Shown: positions 14,115 to 21,682 of the stretch, one piece after another
Layout: each line of letters opens with the position of its first letter
How positions within the stretch are numbered: the first letter of the stretch is position 1
Source of the DNA: Scatomorpha sp964345235
Lineage (GTDB): Bacteria > Bacillota > Clostridia > Oscillospirales > Oscillospiraceae
NCBI GenBank assembly: GCA_964345235.1
Contig: CAYFQE010000011.1
Coordinates: 1-37,186 of the forward strand
DNA length: 37,186 nt
Direction: 5' to 3'
Translations under genes and position numbers: made by a program
The notes under the pieces: model-generated
Database searches by the model: none
The model's input: only the letters and a program-made list of their open reading frames with translations
Told to the model about the DNA's origin: nothing

Positions 14115-15053
14115 ATGAAAAACTACTCGGTATTACTTCAAGATGTTGTTAAGGAAATGAAGCTCACGGTTCACTATAAGTCCGAGACCTATTCCGAGCA
14201 GAAGATATATACTTCGGATATAAACAGACCGGCTTTGCAACTTGCCGGATTTTATGAATATTTTGATGAAGAGCGAGTCCAGATTATAGGCATAGTCGAG
14301 GGCACCTATTTGGAGAGCCTTGGAGAAAAACGCCGCAAGGCGGCGCTCTTGCATCTTTTAAAATACGACATACCCGCCCTCATATTCTGTCACGGTGTAA
14401 AGCCTTTTCCCGAGGTATATGAATTGGCGCAAAGCTATGGAATAAATGTTCTTTCAACGGAAGAAGACACCTCAACATTTATAGCAGACCTTATAACATA
14501 TCTCAGAGCGGAGCTTGCCCCCAGAGAAACGCTTCACGGCGTTTTGGTCGAGGTTCACGGCGAGGGTATGCTGATAAGAGGAGATTCGGGCATAGGCAAA
14601 AGCGAGACTGCGCTCGAGCTCATAAAGCGTGGCCACAGACTTATTGCCGACGATGCCGTTGAGATAAGAAGAGTCTCTAATGATGTAATAAACGGAGAGG
14701 CCCCCGAGCTTATCCGCTATTATATGGAGCTGAGAGGCATAGGGGTAATAGATGTTCAAAGGATATTCGGTGTCGAGTCGATAAAGCCCAACACGAATAT
14801 CGACCTTATTGTTGACCTGGAGTTATGGGACGACAAAAAAGCCTACGACAGACTGGGCATCGCCACGGAATATGACCAACTTTTGGGAGTCAAGCTTCCG
14901 AAGATAACGATACCCGTGAGACCCGGGCGAAACCTCGCCGTAATATTGGAGCTTGCCGCAATCAACAACAGACAGAAAAAAATGGGTTGTAATGCGGCCG
15001 AGGAGCTTGCAAGAAAGTATGACCAACTGGTTTCGGAGGGCGGATTGGATTGA
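14115..15053 (+). CDS. hprK: HPr kinase/phosphorylase
   Basis: The 312-residue enzyme phosphorylates HPr (and Crh where present) on Ser46 in response to glycolytic intermediates, and reverses this with phosphate. It drives carbon catabolite repression in Firmicutes. The P-loop is GDSGIGKS (156-163), an acidic pair D179-D180 follows, and the family signature LRGIGVIDVQRIFG (207-219) is intact, with catalytic His in LHGVLVEV. GGGGGTG precedes ATG 14115. It heads a five-gene operon and overlaps murB by four bases. Confidence 0.97.
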   Translation: MKNYSVLLQDVVKEMKLTVHYKSETYSEQKIYTSDINRPALQLAGFYEYFDEERVQIIGIVEGTYLESLGEKRRKAALLHLLKYDIPALIFCHGVKPFPEVYELAQSYGINVLSTEEDTSTFIADLITYLRAELAPRETLHGVLVEVHGEGMLIRGDSGIGKSETALELIKRGHRLIADDAVEIRRVSNDVINGEAPELIRYYMELRGIGVIDVQRIFGVESIKPNTNIDLIVDLELWDDKKAYDRLGIATEYDQLLGVKLPKITIPVRPGRNLAVILELAAINNRQKKMGCNAAEELARKYDQLVSEGGLD

Positions 15054-15973
15054 ACTATACGAGCATATCCGAAAATGCTGTAAAAGAGATAAAGAAAAGA
15101 CTCAAGGGGCTTCACATGCTCGAAAACGAAAGCATGAAGAGACACTGCTCTTTTAAAATAGGCGGGAATGTAAGAGCTCTCGTCGAGCCGGGGAGCGAGG
15201 AAGAGCTTATCTCGTTGCTTTCTCTGCTCAAAGAAATGGGTGTTTGTCCGCTCATAATGGGTAGGGGAACCAACATTCTCTTCACCGACTCCCACATGGA
15301 CTTTCTCATACTCAGAATTTCCGATAGAATGAGCGGGGTGGGAAGAGAAGGCGAGAGCCTCACGGCCCTTGCCGGAACAAGCCTTCGCGCCCTTGCCGAG
15401 AGCGCAAAGAAAGAGGGCCTCTCGGGGCTTGAGTTTGCGGCCGAGATACCGGGCGGACTCGGCGGAGCCGTGTTCATGAATGCAGGCGCCTTTGGCGGAG
15501 AGATGAAAGATGTTGTGTCGTCTGTTTTCTCCGTGGATGAGAACCTGTGTCTTAAAGAGCGCACAAGCGAAGAGGCGGACTTTTCCTACAGGCACTCTGT
15601 ATTTGAGGAAAACGGCGAGTGCATAGTCAAAGCGAACCTCAGCTTAGCTGAAGCGCCAAGCGAAGAGATAGGCGAGAGAATGCGAGAGATTTTAGAAAAA
15701 CGCCGCAGCTCTCAGGTAATAAAATTTCCTTCGGCGGGCAGCTTCTTCAAAAGACCCGAGGGCTACTTTGCCGCAAAGCTCATAGACGAGGCGGGGCTTA
15801 AAGGCTTGAGATACGGAGATGCCATGATTTCGGATATGCATGCGGGCTTTTTGGTGAATGTTGGAGATGCCACGGCAACGGATGTTCTTAAGCTTATGGA
15901 AAGAGTGCAGAGCGAGGTTTTACAGAAGTTCGGAGTTGAACTAAAGCCCGAGGTTAGGATAATCGGAGGATAG
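15050..15973 (+). CDS. murB: UDP-N-acetylenolpyruvoylglucosamine reductase
   Basis: This cytoplasmic flavoenzyme makes UDP-N-acetylmuramate, using NADPH and FAD, for peptidoglycan. The 307 residues include the FAD-binding PLIMGRGTNIL, the EIPGGLGGAVFMNAGAFGGE loop, SYRHSVF and the catalytic-serine region FPSAGSFFKRP typical of type II MurB. It starts with TTG at 15050, overlapping the hprK stop, with GGAGGG 9 bases upstream; the overlap suggests translational coupling. rapZ follows immediately. Confidence 0.97.
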   Translation: MNYTSISENAVKEIKKRLKGLHMLENESMKRHCSFKIGGNVRALVEPGSEEELISLLSLLKEMGVCPLIMGRGTNILFTDSHMDFLILRISDRMSGVGREGESLTALAGTSLRALAESAKKEGLSGLEFAAEIPGGLGGAVFMNAGAFGGEMKDVVSSVFSVDENLCLKERTSEEADFSYRHSVFEENGECIVKANLSLAEAPSEEIGERMREILEKRRSSQVIKFPSAGSFFKRPEGYFAAKLIDEAGLKGLRYGDAMISDMHAGFLVNVGDATATDVLKLMERVQSEVLQKFGVELKPEVRIIGG

Positions 15974-15974
15974 T

Positions 15975-16844
15975 ATGCAGATACTTTTAATTTCAGGTCT
16001 TTCCGGCGCGGGAAAGACAAGAGTTGCGAATATTTTGGAGGACATGGACTACTATTGTGTAGACAACATGCCCATAGCCCTCCTGCCCCGTTTTGTTGAA
16101 CTCTGCAGCGCAACGAAAGGCAGATACGACAAGGTGGGCCTTGTGGTAGACACCCGAGAGCGCGGGGATTTGAGCCAGTTTTTCAACATTGTTGAGGAGC
16201 TTAAGGCGCAGAGCATAGAGCTGTCTTTGCTTTTTGTTGAGGCTAATAACAAAACCCTGGTGACGCGCTTTAAAGAGTCGAGGCGTCCTCATCCGCTACA
16301 GAGCAAGGGAGTGGGACTCGAGGCGGCCATTGAAAAAGAGCGCGAGGTGCTCTCTTTCATAAGAGAGCGAGCCGACAAAATTATAAAGACCGACGGGCTT
16401 TCTCTGACTCGCCTTCAAAAGACCTTGACCGAGTCGGTTTCTGTGGGCGAGGAAACGGAAAAAATGATGATTGCCGTCACGGCATTCGGATATAAGTACG
16501 GATTGCCGGCCGATGCCGACCTTGTTTTTGATGTGAGGTTTTTACCCAACCCTTTTTATGTTGACGAACTTAGAGAACTCTCGGGTATGGACCGTGAGGT
16601 CTATGACTTTGTTATGAGCTACCCCTCTGCGAACGAACTTTTAGAGAAGCTGACGGAGCTGTTTTCGTTCCTAATACCCAAATATTTAGAGGACGGGAGA
16701 TACTCTCTAACCGTAGGCATAGGTTGTACCGGAGGCAGACATCGCTCGGTCACGATTGCAAGGGCATTGGCCGAGAAGCTTTCGGAGAAAAAAGATATAA
16801 GCGTGCATCTTTCGTGCCGCGACATCGAAAGGAGCGGAGCGTAA
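15975..16844 (+). CDS. rapZ: RNase adapter / nucleotide-binding protein RapZ (YvcJ)
   Basis: The 289-residue protein has an N-terminal P-loop GLSGAGKT (8-15), a DxRER switch region (VVDTRERGD), and the conserved C-terminal domain with GIGCTGGRHRSVTIA. In E. coli RapZ guides RNase E to the GlmZ sRNA and so tunes GlmS, linking to amino-sugar supply. In Firmicutes (YvcJ) it hydrolyses ATP/GTP and affects competence gene expression. Its place directly after murB (one base) and before yvcK is the usual Firmicute order. Confidence 0.95.
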   Translation: MQILLISGLSGAGKTRVANILEDMDYYCVDNMPIALLPRFVELCSATKGRYDKVGLVVDTRERGDLSQFFNIVEELKAQSIELSLLFVEANNKTLVTRFKESRRPHPLQSKGVGLEAAIEKEREVLSFIRERADKIIKTDGLSLTRLQKTLTESVSVGEETEKMMIAVTAFGYKYGLPADADLVFDVRFLPNPFYVDELRELSGMDREVYDFVMSYPSANELLEKLTELFSFLIPKYLEDGRYSLTVGIGCTGGRHRSVTIARALAEKLSEKKDISVHLSCRDIERSGA

Positions 16845-16845
16845 A

Positions 16846-17835
16846 ATGAGCAGGCAGTATGGAACCAGAATTGTGGCTATAGGCGGAGGTACCGGTCTTT
16901 CGGTTATGCTAAGAGGACTTAAGGCCTACAGCGAAAACATTTGTGCGGTGGTTGCCGTGAGCGATGACGGCGGCGGCTCGGGAATGCTTCGAGAAGATTT
17001 GGGAATGCCGCCCCCGGGGGATGTGCGCAACTGCCTCAAGGCGCTTGCCAACACAGAACAGCTAATGGAAGAACTTTTGGACTATAGATTCTCAGAGGGG
17101 TGCCTTAAGGGGCAGAGCTTCGGGAATTTGTTTCTCGCCGCTCTCAACGGCATGAGCCGCAGCTTCGACGAAGCCGTTTATAAAATGAGTCAGGTTCTGG
17201 CCATAACGGGCAGAGTTTTGCCTGTTTCGAATGAAGACATAAGACTCTCGGCCGTGTTTAACGACGGAACGATTGTAGACGGCGAGAGTCACATAGCGGA
17301 ATATAAACAGGGGAATATAAAACGCATAGAAAAGATTTTTTTAAGACCCGACAAGCCAAAGGCTGTCCCCGAGGTCATAGAGACTATCGAGAAAGCAGAG
17401 CTCATCATTATGGGACCGGGTTCTCTTTACACCTCGGTTATACCGAATCTTCTTGTTGACGGAGTTTCGGCCGCCATAAAGCGCTCGAAGGCCATGAAGA
17501 TATATGTCATGAACCTCATGACACAGGAGGGGGAAACCGAGGATTGTACCGCTTCCGAGCATGTGAAGGCTGTCTTCAATGCCGCCGAGGGCAAGGTTTT
17601 CGACTATGTAATTGCCGATGTGAGCAGAATTCCGTCTATGGTTTTGGCAAAATATGCGGAAACCGGAAACTGTCAAGTTGTTTTGGATAGAGAAAAACTG
17701 GCCGAACTCGGAGTTGAACTTGTGGAGCGCGAGCTCGCAATTTGGAAAAATGCCCTTGTGCGTCACGATCCGAATGTTTTGGCCAGGGAAATAATGGCGA
17801 TATATAGGGAGTTTTCAGAGACCAAGGTGTATTAG
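16846..17835 (+). CDS. yvcK: YvcK/GlmR-type gluconeogenesis factor
   Basis: This 329-residue CofD-like protein shows AIGGGTGLSVMLRGLK at the N-terminus, the signature VSDDGGGSGMLREDLGMPPPGDVRNCLKALA, and the phosphate loop IMGPGSLYTSVIPN. YvcK (GlmR) binds UDP-GlcNAc and stimulates GlmS, and it is needed for normal cell shape on gluconeogenic carbon sources in B. subtilis. The gene starts one base after rapZ and ends 11 bases before whiA. All motifs are intact and the length is normal. Confidence 0.95.
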   Translation: MSRQYGTRIVAIGGGTGLSVMLRGLKAYSENICAVVAVSDDGGGSGMLREDLGMPPPGDVRNCLKALANTEQLMEELLDYRFSEGCLKGQSFGNLFLAALNGMSRSFDEAVYKMSQVLAITGRVLPVSNEDIRLSAVFNDGTIVDGESHIAEYKQGNIKRIEKIFLRPDKPKAVPEVIETIEKAELIIMGPGSLYTSVIPNLLVDGVSAAIKRSKAMKIYVMNLMTQEGETEDCTASEHVKAVFNAAEGKVFDYVIADVSRIPSMVLAKYAETGNCQVVLDREKLAELGVELVERELAIWKNALVRHDPNVLAREIMAIYREFSETKVY

Positions 17836-17846
17836 AGATTAAAAAG

Positions 17847-18746
17847 ATGTCGTTTTCATCGGATATTAAGGCCGAGCTTTGCAGAATCCCCATACAAGCA
17901 AAAGTGTCGGCGGTGGCGGAATCCTATGGTATTCTGCTCCATGCGGGCAATTTCGAGCCCGGACTCATACGCATAATGAGCCGAAGCGAAGATGTGAAGC
18001 TTCGGGTCGTGCGGCTTTTTAAAAAAGCCTTCAATCTCGAGTTTGACTATGTTTCCGAAAAAGGCGAGCCGGGACTTAAAAAGCTCCGCATGGAAAACCG
18101 CGAAAAAATAGAAAAAATATATAACGCCTTCGGCTTCGAGACGAAAGATGTCACGATACACCATATAAATCTTGCGGTTCTGGAAAAAGAAGAGCAGAAA
18201 ACGGATTTCCTGCGAGGGAGCTTTTTGGCGGGGGGCACTGTGACCGACCCGGATAAGCAGTTCAACCTTTCGATAGTCTGCTCCCACAGAGCCGTGGCAA
18301 GAGAGATGAGAGCTCTGCTGATGGAGCTAAACCTTGAACCGCTTTTTTCCGAGCGGGCGACAAGCTCGGTAAACTATTTCCGACGCTCCGAGCTCATATC
18401 GGATTTTCTGACAGCGATAGGTGCGCCGCTTGCGGCCATGCATGTGATAAACGCCAAAATCGAGCGTGGCATGAAAAACAAAATAACAAGGCAGATAAAC
18501 TGCGACGACGCCAACACATCGAAGCAGGTCGAGGCCGCCGAGCGGCAGCTTGGTGAAGTGAGAAAACTTTTTAAAAGCCCGTTAGCCGAAAACCTCTCGG
18601 AAGAACTGCACGAGGCGGCAATGCTTCGCTTCTCGAACCCCTCGCTCTCTATCTCGGAGCTGGCTAAGCTTGCTGTGCCGCCGATAAGCAAATCGGCCAT
18701 GAGCAGCCGCCTGCGCAGAATCTCGGAGATAGTAAAAAAACTATAA
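17847..18746 (+). CDS. whiA: DNA-binding protein WhiA
   Basis: The 299-residue protein combines an N-terminal degenerate LAGLIDADG homing-endonuclease fold (FLRGSFLAGGTVTDPDKQFNLSIV, with the second half around NCDDANTSKQVEAA) and a C-terminal helix-turn-helix (LSISELAKLAVPPISKSAMSSRLRRI). WhiA is a sporulation and division regulator in actinomycetes and influences division and chromosome segregation in Bacillus. It is the last gene of the hprK operon and is followed by a bidirectional terminator. No ptsH or crh gene follows, although Bacillus has crh there. Confidence 0.95.
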   Translation: MSFSSDIKAELCRIPIQAKVSAVAESYGILLHAGNFEPGLIRIMSRSEDVKLRVVRLFKKAFNLEFDYVSEKGEPGLKKLRMENREKIEKIYNAFGFETKDVTIHHINLAVLEKEEQKTDFLRGSFLAGGTVTDPDKQFNLSIVCSHRAVAREMRALLMELNLEPLFSERATSSVNYFRRSELISDFLTAIGAPLAAMHVINAKIERGMKNKITRQINCDDANTSKQVEAAERQLGEVRKLFKSPLAENLSEELHEAAMLRFSNPSLSISELAKLAVPPISKSAMSSRLRRISEIVKKL

Positions 18747-18791
18747 AAAAGAGCCATCCGCTCACAAATTGTGTGCGGATGGCTCTTTTCC
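18747..18791. terminator. Bidirectional terminator between whiA and ireB
   Basis: AAAAGAGCCATCCGC and GCGGATGGCTCTTTT form a 15-base perfect stem around a short loop with a partial inner pairing. It directly follows the whiA stop and serves the convergent ireB. Confidence 0.9.
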
Positions 18792-18800
18792 TAAGAATTA

Positions 18801-19067
18801 TCAGTCTTCGAGAAGGTAGTGCCTAAGCATGTCCTGCAAAAGCTCATCCCTGTCGAGGCGGGCAATCAAGGCTCTGGCTCCCTCGTGATTGGTTATATAT
18901 GTGGGATCCTCAGAGATGATGTAGCCTACCAGCTGGTTGATGGGGTTGTAGCCCTTTTTCTCCAGCGATGCGTATATTCTTTTGAGAATATCGCGCTTGT
19001 CGTTCTCTTCTTCGAAGACCTTAAATTTCTTGGTCTCGTTAGAGCTGTCTCTAAGTTCAAAATCCAT
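18801..19067 (-). CDS. ireB: IreB family regulatory phosphoprotein
   Basis: The chosen ATG at 19067 (GGAGTG seven bases upstream) gives an 88-residue protein beginning MDFELRDSSNETKKFKV, the family length; the upstream ATG at 19100 adds an unrelated leader. Residues such as ILKRIYASLEKKGYNPINQLVGYIISEDPTYI are the family core. In Enterococcus faecalis IreB is phosphorylated by the Ser/Thr kinase IreK on N-terminal threonines and limits cephalosporin resistance. It is usually next to ruvX/yrzL neighbours, which are absent here. Confidence 0.93.
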   Translation of the reverse strand: MDFELRDSSNETKKFKVFEEENDKRDILKRIYASLEKKGYNPINQLVGYIISEDPTYITNHEGARALIARLDRDELLQDMLRHYLLED

Positions 19068-19245
19068 AATATCACTCCGTTTCGTCCTCGGTGTCTGCAT
19101 TCTCCCATTTTAGCAAATTTTGGCTGAAAAGAAAAGAGAGCTCTCTATATTTAAGCGAAAAATAGGTCAAAACTTAAGAAAAAGCCGACAAATATTGTGT
19201 TTCGACGATAAAATCCGGCAAAAAATAAGAGTAGCCGGGTCTGTC

Positions 19246-19274
19246 TTTACAAAAAAGCGCCTCTTTGCTATAAT
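19246..19274 (+). promoter_or_regulatory. Predicted sigma-A promoter for tRNA-Arg
   Basis: TTTACA (19246-19251) and a consensus TATAAT (19269-19274) are 17 bases apart. The -10 box ends 16 bases before the mature tRNA. Confidence 0.8.
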
Positions 19275-19290
19275 TTTTCGAGCATGATGC

Positions 19291-19367
19291 GCGCCCGTAG
19301 CTCAGTTGGATAGAGCGTCAGACTCCGATTCTGAAGGTCGCAAGTTCGAATCTTGTCGGGCGTGCCA
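19291..19367 (+). tRNA. tRNA-Arg, anticodon CCG
   Basis: The 77-base cloverleaf has acceptor arms GCGCCCG / CGGGCGT with one G-U, D-arm GCTC...GAGC, anticodon stem TCAGA / TCTGA with loop CTCCGAT (anticodon CCG, reading CGG), and T-arm GCAAG TTCGAAT CTTGT. The terminal CCA is encoded. It is flanked by its own promoter and terminator, so it is a single-gene unit. Confidence 0.96.
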
Positions 19368-19370
19368 AAA

Positions 19371-19406
19371 ACAAAGCTGCCGCATAAAGCGGCAGCTTTG
19401 TTTTAT
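19371..19406. terminator. Terminator after tRNA-Arg, shared with the reverse lipoprotein gene
   Basis: ACAAAGCTGCCGC and GCGGCAGCTTTGT make a perfect 13-base stem with a 5-base loop, with TTTT on the plus side and AAAA before it. It lies just beyond the stop of the convergent gene at 19414. Confidence 0.9.
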
Positions 19407-19413
19407 AGAAAAA

Positions 19414-20319
19414 TCAAGGATAAAAAGCCTTGAACGATAGCGCCATAATATCACCCTGCTTTTCGGCTGAGAAGATATTTTCCCCCTCGAGCGGGAGGAA
19501 GCTTAAATCATTGAGAGCTTCGAGAATAAGACTGTTTTGCGCAGATTTAAGGCGTAAAGTGTATTCAAGCGGCATTGTTCCGCCACCGAACCGCTCTGCG
19601 ATAATCTGAAGATTTCCGTCTGTGTCTACACCCCATGCGCCCGAAAGAAAGAAGATGGGCATTTCTTTGGTTTTTAATGCGTAATAAAAGTCTTGGTTCG
19701 GTGTGAATGAAAGCCATGCGGCAAAATTTTCGCCTCTTAGACTCCAATTCCCGGCGGGTACTGTGTTTTCGGCCAAAGTAAAGCTTTGAGAAAGCACTTC
19801 ATAGAGGGTCTGCGTGTCCGTATGGAAATATCCGTCTTTGTCGGTGTGTAGAAAGCAGGTTTCTTCTACTATATAATCATCAAGCCTTTTTGTGAGAGAA
19901 ACACCGTCATCTGTAAGCTTAACTGTCATTTTCGCCGTCGCGTCCCAATATTCTCCGTTGTTTGTTATGGTGGAAAACTCATAACACACGCCTTGAACCG
20001 AGTCGAGCGAAGTATCAGAGAGCGCGGAAACATCATCGGGCCGAAGCTCCTGTGCCCAGAACGAATACACGCTTCCGTCAACTGCGAGGCTGTTTTCTAT
20101 AAGGAGCAAGCCGCCGATACTGCGTATGCTGACAGCCCGTTGTTCGGCGCCTTCGGTATCAATATAAACGCCGTCAAATCTTTTGGAAAGTGGAGCTTCG
20201 TTAGGAGCGCTCGATTCACCGGAACTCGGGCTTTGCGCACAGCCCGAGAGCAGAAGCGCTAGCGCAAGACTAACAAGAACAATTAATGCGAGCGGTTTTT
20301 TGTTTAAGCCAGGTTTCAT
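19414..20319 (-). CDS. Uncharacterised lipoprotein, 301 residues
   Basis: A type II signal peptide is clear: a positively charged N-terminus, hydrophobic residues 9-24 and lipobox LSGC with C27, then a Ser/Pro-rich linker. The mature part has repeated short beta-strand-like segments (FDGVYIDTEGAE, GVSLTKRLDDYIVEETCFLH, NWSLRGENFAAWLSFTP) suggesting a beta-sandwich or lipocalin-like extracellular domain. There are no catalytic motifs. AGGGG precedes the ATG and a promoter-like pair lies upstream. I do not recognise the family. It stands alone between tRNA-Arg and the divergent apbE-like gene. Confidence 0.75.
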   Translation of the reverse strand: MKPGLNKKPLALIVLVSLALALLLSGCAQSPSSGESSAPNEAPLSKRFDGVYIDTEGAEQRAVSIRSIGGLLLIENSLAVDGSVYSFWAQELRPDDVSALSDTSLDSVQGVCYEFSTITNNGEYWDATAKMTVKLTDDGVSLTKRLDDYIVEETCFLHTDKDGYFHTDTQTLYEVLSQSFTLAENTVPAGNWSLRGENFAAWLSFTPNQDFYYALKTKEMPIFFLSGAWGVDTDGNLQIIAERFGGGTMPLEYTLRLKSAQNSLILEALNDLSFLPLEGENIFSAEKQGDIMALSFKAFYP

Positions 20320-20404
20320 TTTATACCCCTCTCTTATCCGGGTAATCAGCTTTGCCGAGCGTGATTGACGCCGATTTAAGCGTTTGATTTATCTTTGCTA
20401 AGAT

Positions 20405-20434
20405 ATTTTAAGTTATATGTGAAGGACATTTCAA
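20405..20434 (-). promoter_or_regulatory. Predicted promoter of the reverse lipoprotein gene
   Basis: On the minus strand TTGAAA (20434-20429) and TAAAAT (20410-20405) have an 18-base spacer, about 85 bases before the start codon. Confidence 0.5.
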
Positions 20435-20540
20435 TATGTATGAGAGAAAAAACAAAGGGAATTTGAAAACTGAAAATATTTTAGCGGCGTTTTATACATA
20501 TAAAGGTCTTTTGCTCCTCAGATAACAAAGCCCTCTAATA

Positions 20541-20569
20541 TTGCCGAAGAGGGCTCTTTGTGCTATACT
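20541..20569 (+). promoter_or_regulatory. Predicted promoter of the apbE-like gene
   Basis: TTGCCG (20541-20546) and TATACT (20564-20569) have a 17-base spacer, 28 bases before ATG 20598. A hairpin (AGCCCTCT / AGAGGGCT) overlaps the -35 box. Confidence 0.55.
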
Positions 20570-20597
20570 TGTTAAAAAGTTTTTAGGGGAAAAAAGA

Positions 20598-21644
20598 ATG
20601 AAAATTATAAAAAAATCCCTTATTTTAATACTTGTTTTGGCGCTGATTCTCCCCCTATCCGCCTGCGGCGAGGACGAGCTTGTCACAAAGCAGGTTTTTG
20701 CAATGGACACGAGCATGATACTCAAGGCCTACGGCAAAAATGCGGAGGAAGCGCTGAATGTGGCCATAGGTGAGATAAACTCGCTGAATATAAGTCTCGA
20801 CCCCGAAAACGAGCAGAGCGTTGTATATGATATCAACAAAAAAGGCTACTGGGGCGTTGTTGCCAAATCACAGGTTGCGGGACTTTTAGAGGCCTGCAAA
20901 GAATACTATAAGCTTACAAACGGGGCCTTCAATCCCGCAGTATATCCTTTGGTCAAGGCTTGGGGCTTTATCGACAGCTCATACAGGGTTCCGAGTGAGG
21001 AAGAGATAATCGAGCTTCTTAAATACACCGATTTCAGCCTTGTGAACATATCCGCTTTCCCGGGCGAAGAGTCGTATATGGTGAAAACCCAGTATGGTAT
21101 GCAGATAAGCTTTGCCGCCATAGGCAAGGGCTATGCCTCCGATGTGGTTATAGAGGCGCTCCGAGCCAAGGGAGTAAAATCGGCCATAGTGTCACTGGGT
21201 GGCAACATAAAGACCTTGGGCAAGAAGCCCGACGGCTCGCTGTGGACAATAGCCATTCAAGACCCCGATGCGGCCGACGGCTTTATCGGATACCTTAAAA
21301 CCGCCGATAAGGCGGTTGTTACCTCGGGAGGCTACAACAGGTTTTTTGTTGCCCAGGACGGCAAGACATACAGCCATATTTTAAATCCCTCAAGCGGCAT
21401 GCCGGCCGATTCGGGGCTCACCTCGGTGACAGTCGTCTGCGACAATGCGGCCAAGGCCGATGCGCTCTCCACGGGTCTCTATGTGATGGGCGAGGCAAAA
21501 GCGCTGAGACTCTATAGGGAATGCAAGGACTTCGAGCTAATATTGGTGACAGATGACGGCAGGGTAATAGTTACCAACGGCCTTTACGACTACTTCTCTC
21601 CCGACAACCCGAACTACGATTTTTCATACGCAAGCTCGAGCTGA
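20598..21644 (+). CDS. apbE: FAD:protein FMN transferase lipoprotein (ApbE/Ftp)
   Basis: Started at ATG 20598 (AGGGG upstream; the earlier ATG at 20541 lies in the promoter), the product has 348 residues. A lipoprotein signal ends in LSAC (C23). ApbE features follow: VFAMDTSM, GAFNPAVYPLVKAWGF, the FAD/Mg-binding SFAAIGKGYASD, IVSLGGNI, HILNPSSGMPA and AKADALSTGLYVMG. The enzyme transfers FMN from FAD to a Thr of exported flavoproteins such as RnfG/NqrC or flavin reductase domains. No Rnf gene is in the window, so its client is elsewhere. The gene is monocistronic, ending in a terminator that includes its own stop codon. Confidence 0.93.
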   Translation: MKIIKKSLILILVLALILPLSACGEDELVTKQVFAMDTSMILKAYGKNAEEALNVAIGEINSLNISLDPENEQSVVYDINKKGYWGVVAKSQVAGLLEACKEYYKLTNGAFNPAVYPLVKAWGFIDSSYRVPSEEEIIELLKYTDFSLVNISAFPGEESYMVKTQYGMQISFAAIGKGYASDVVIEALRAKGVKSAIVSLGGNIKTLGKKPDGSLWTIAIQDPDAADGFIGYLKTADKAVVTSGGYNRFFVAQDGKTYSHILNPSSGMPADSGLTSVTVVCDNAAKADALSTGLYVMGEAKALRLYRECKDFELILVTDDGRVIVTNGLYDYFSPDNPNYDFSYASSS

Positions 21645-21660
21645 GCTCGGGCTTTTCTTT
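21633..21660 (+). terminator. Terminator overlapping the apbE stop codon
   Basis: A nine-base stem (AGCTCGAGC / GCTCGGGCT, one G-U) has the stop codon TGA as its three-base loop and is followed by TTTTCTTTATT. The last three sense codons form the left arm. Confidence 0.75.
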
Positions 21661-21682
21661 ATTCTGCTACGGAGGCCTTTTA

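Noticed and set aside
20528..20560. Hairpin AGCCCTCT / AGAGGGCT as a terminator
   Set aside because: It lies between divergent genes, overlaps a good -35 box, and has no proper T-run on either strand.
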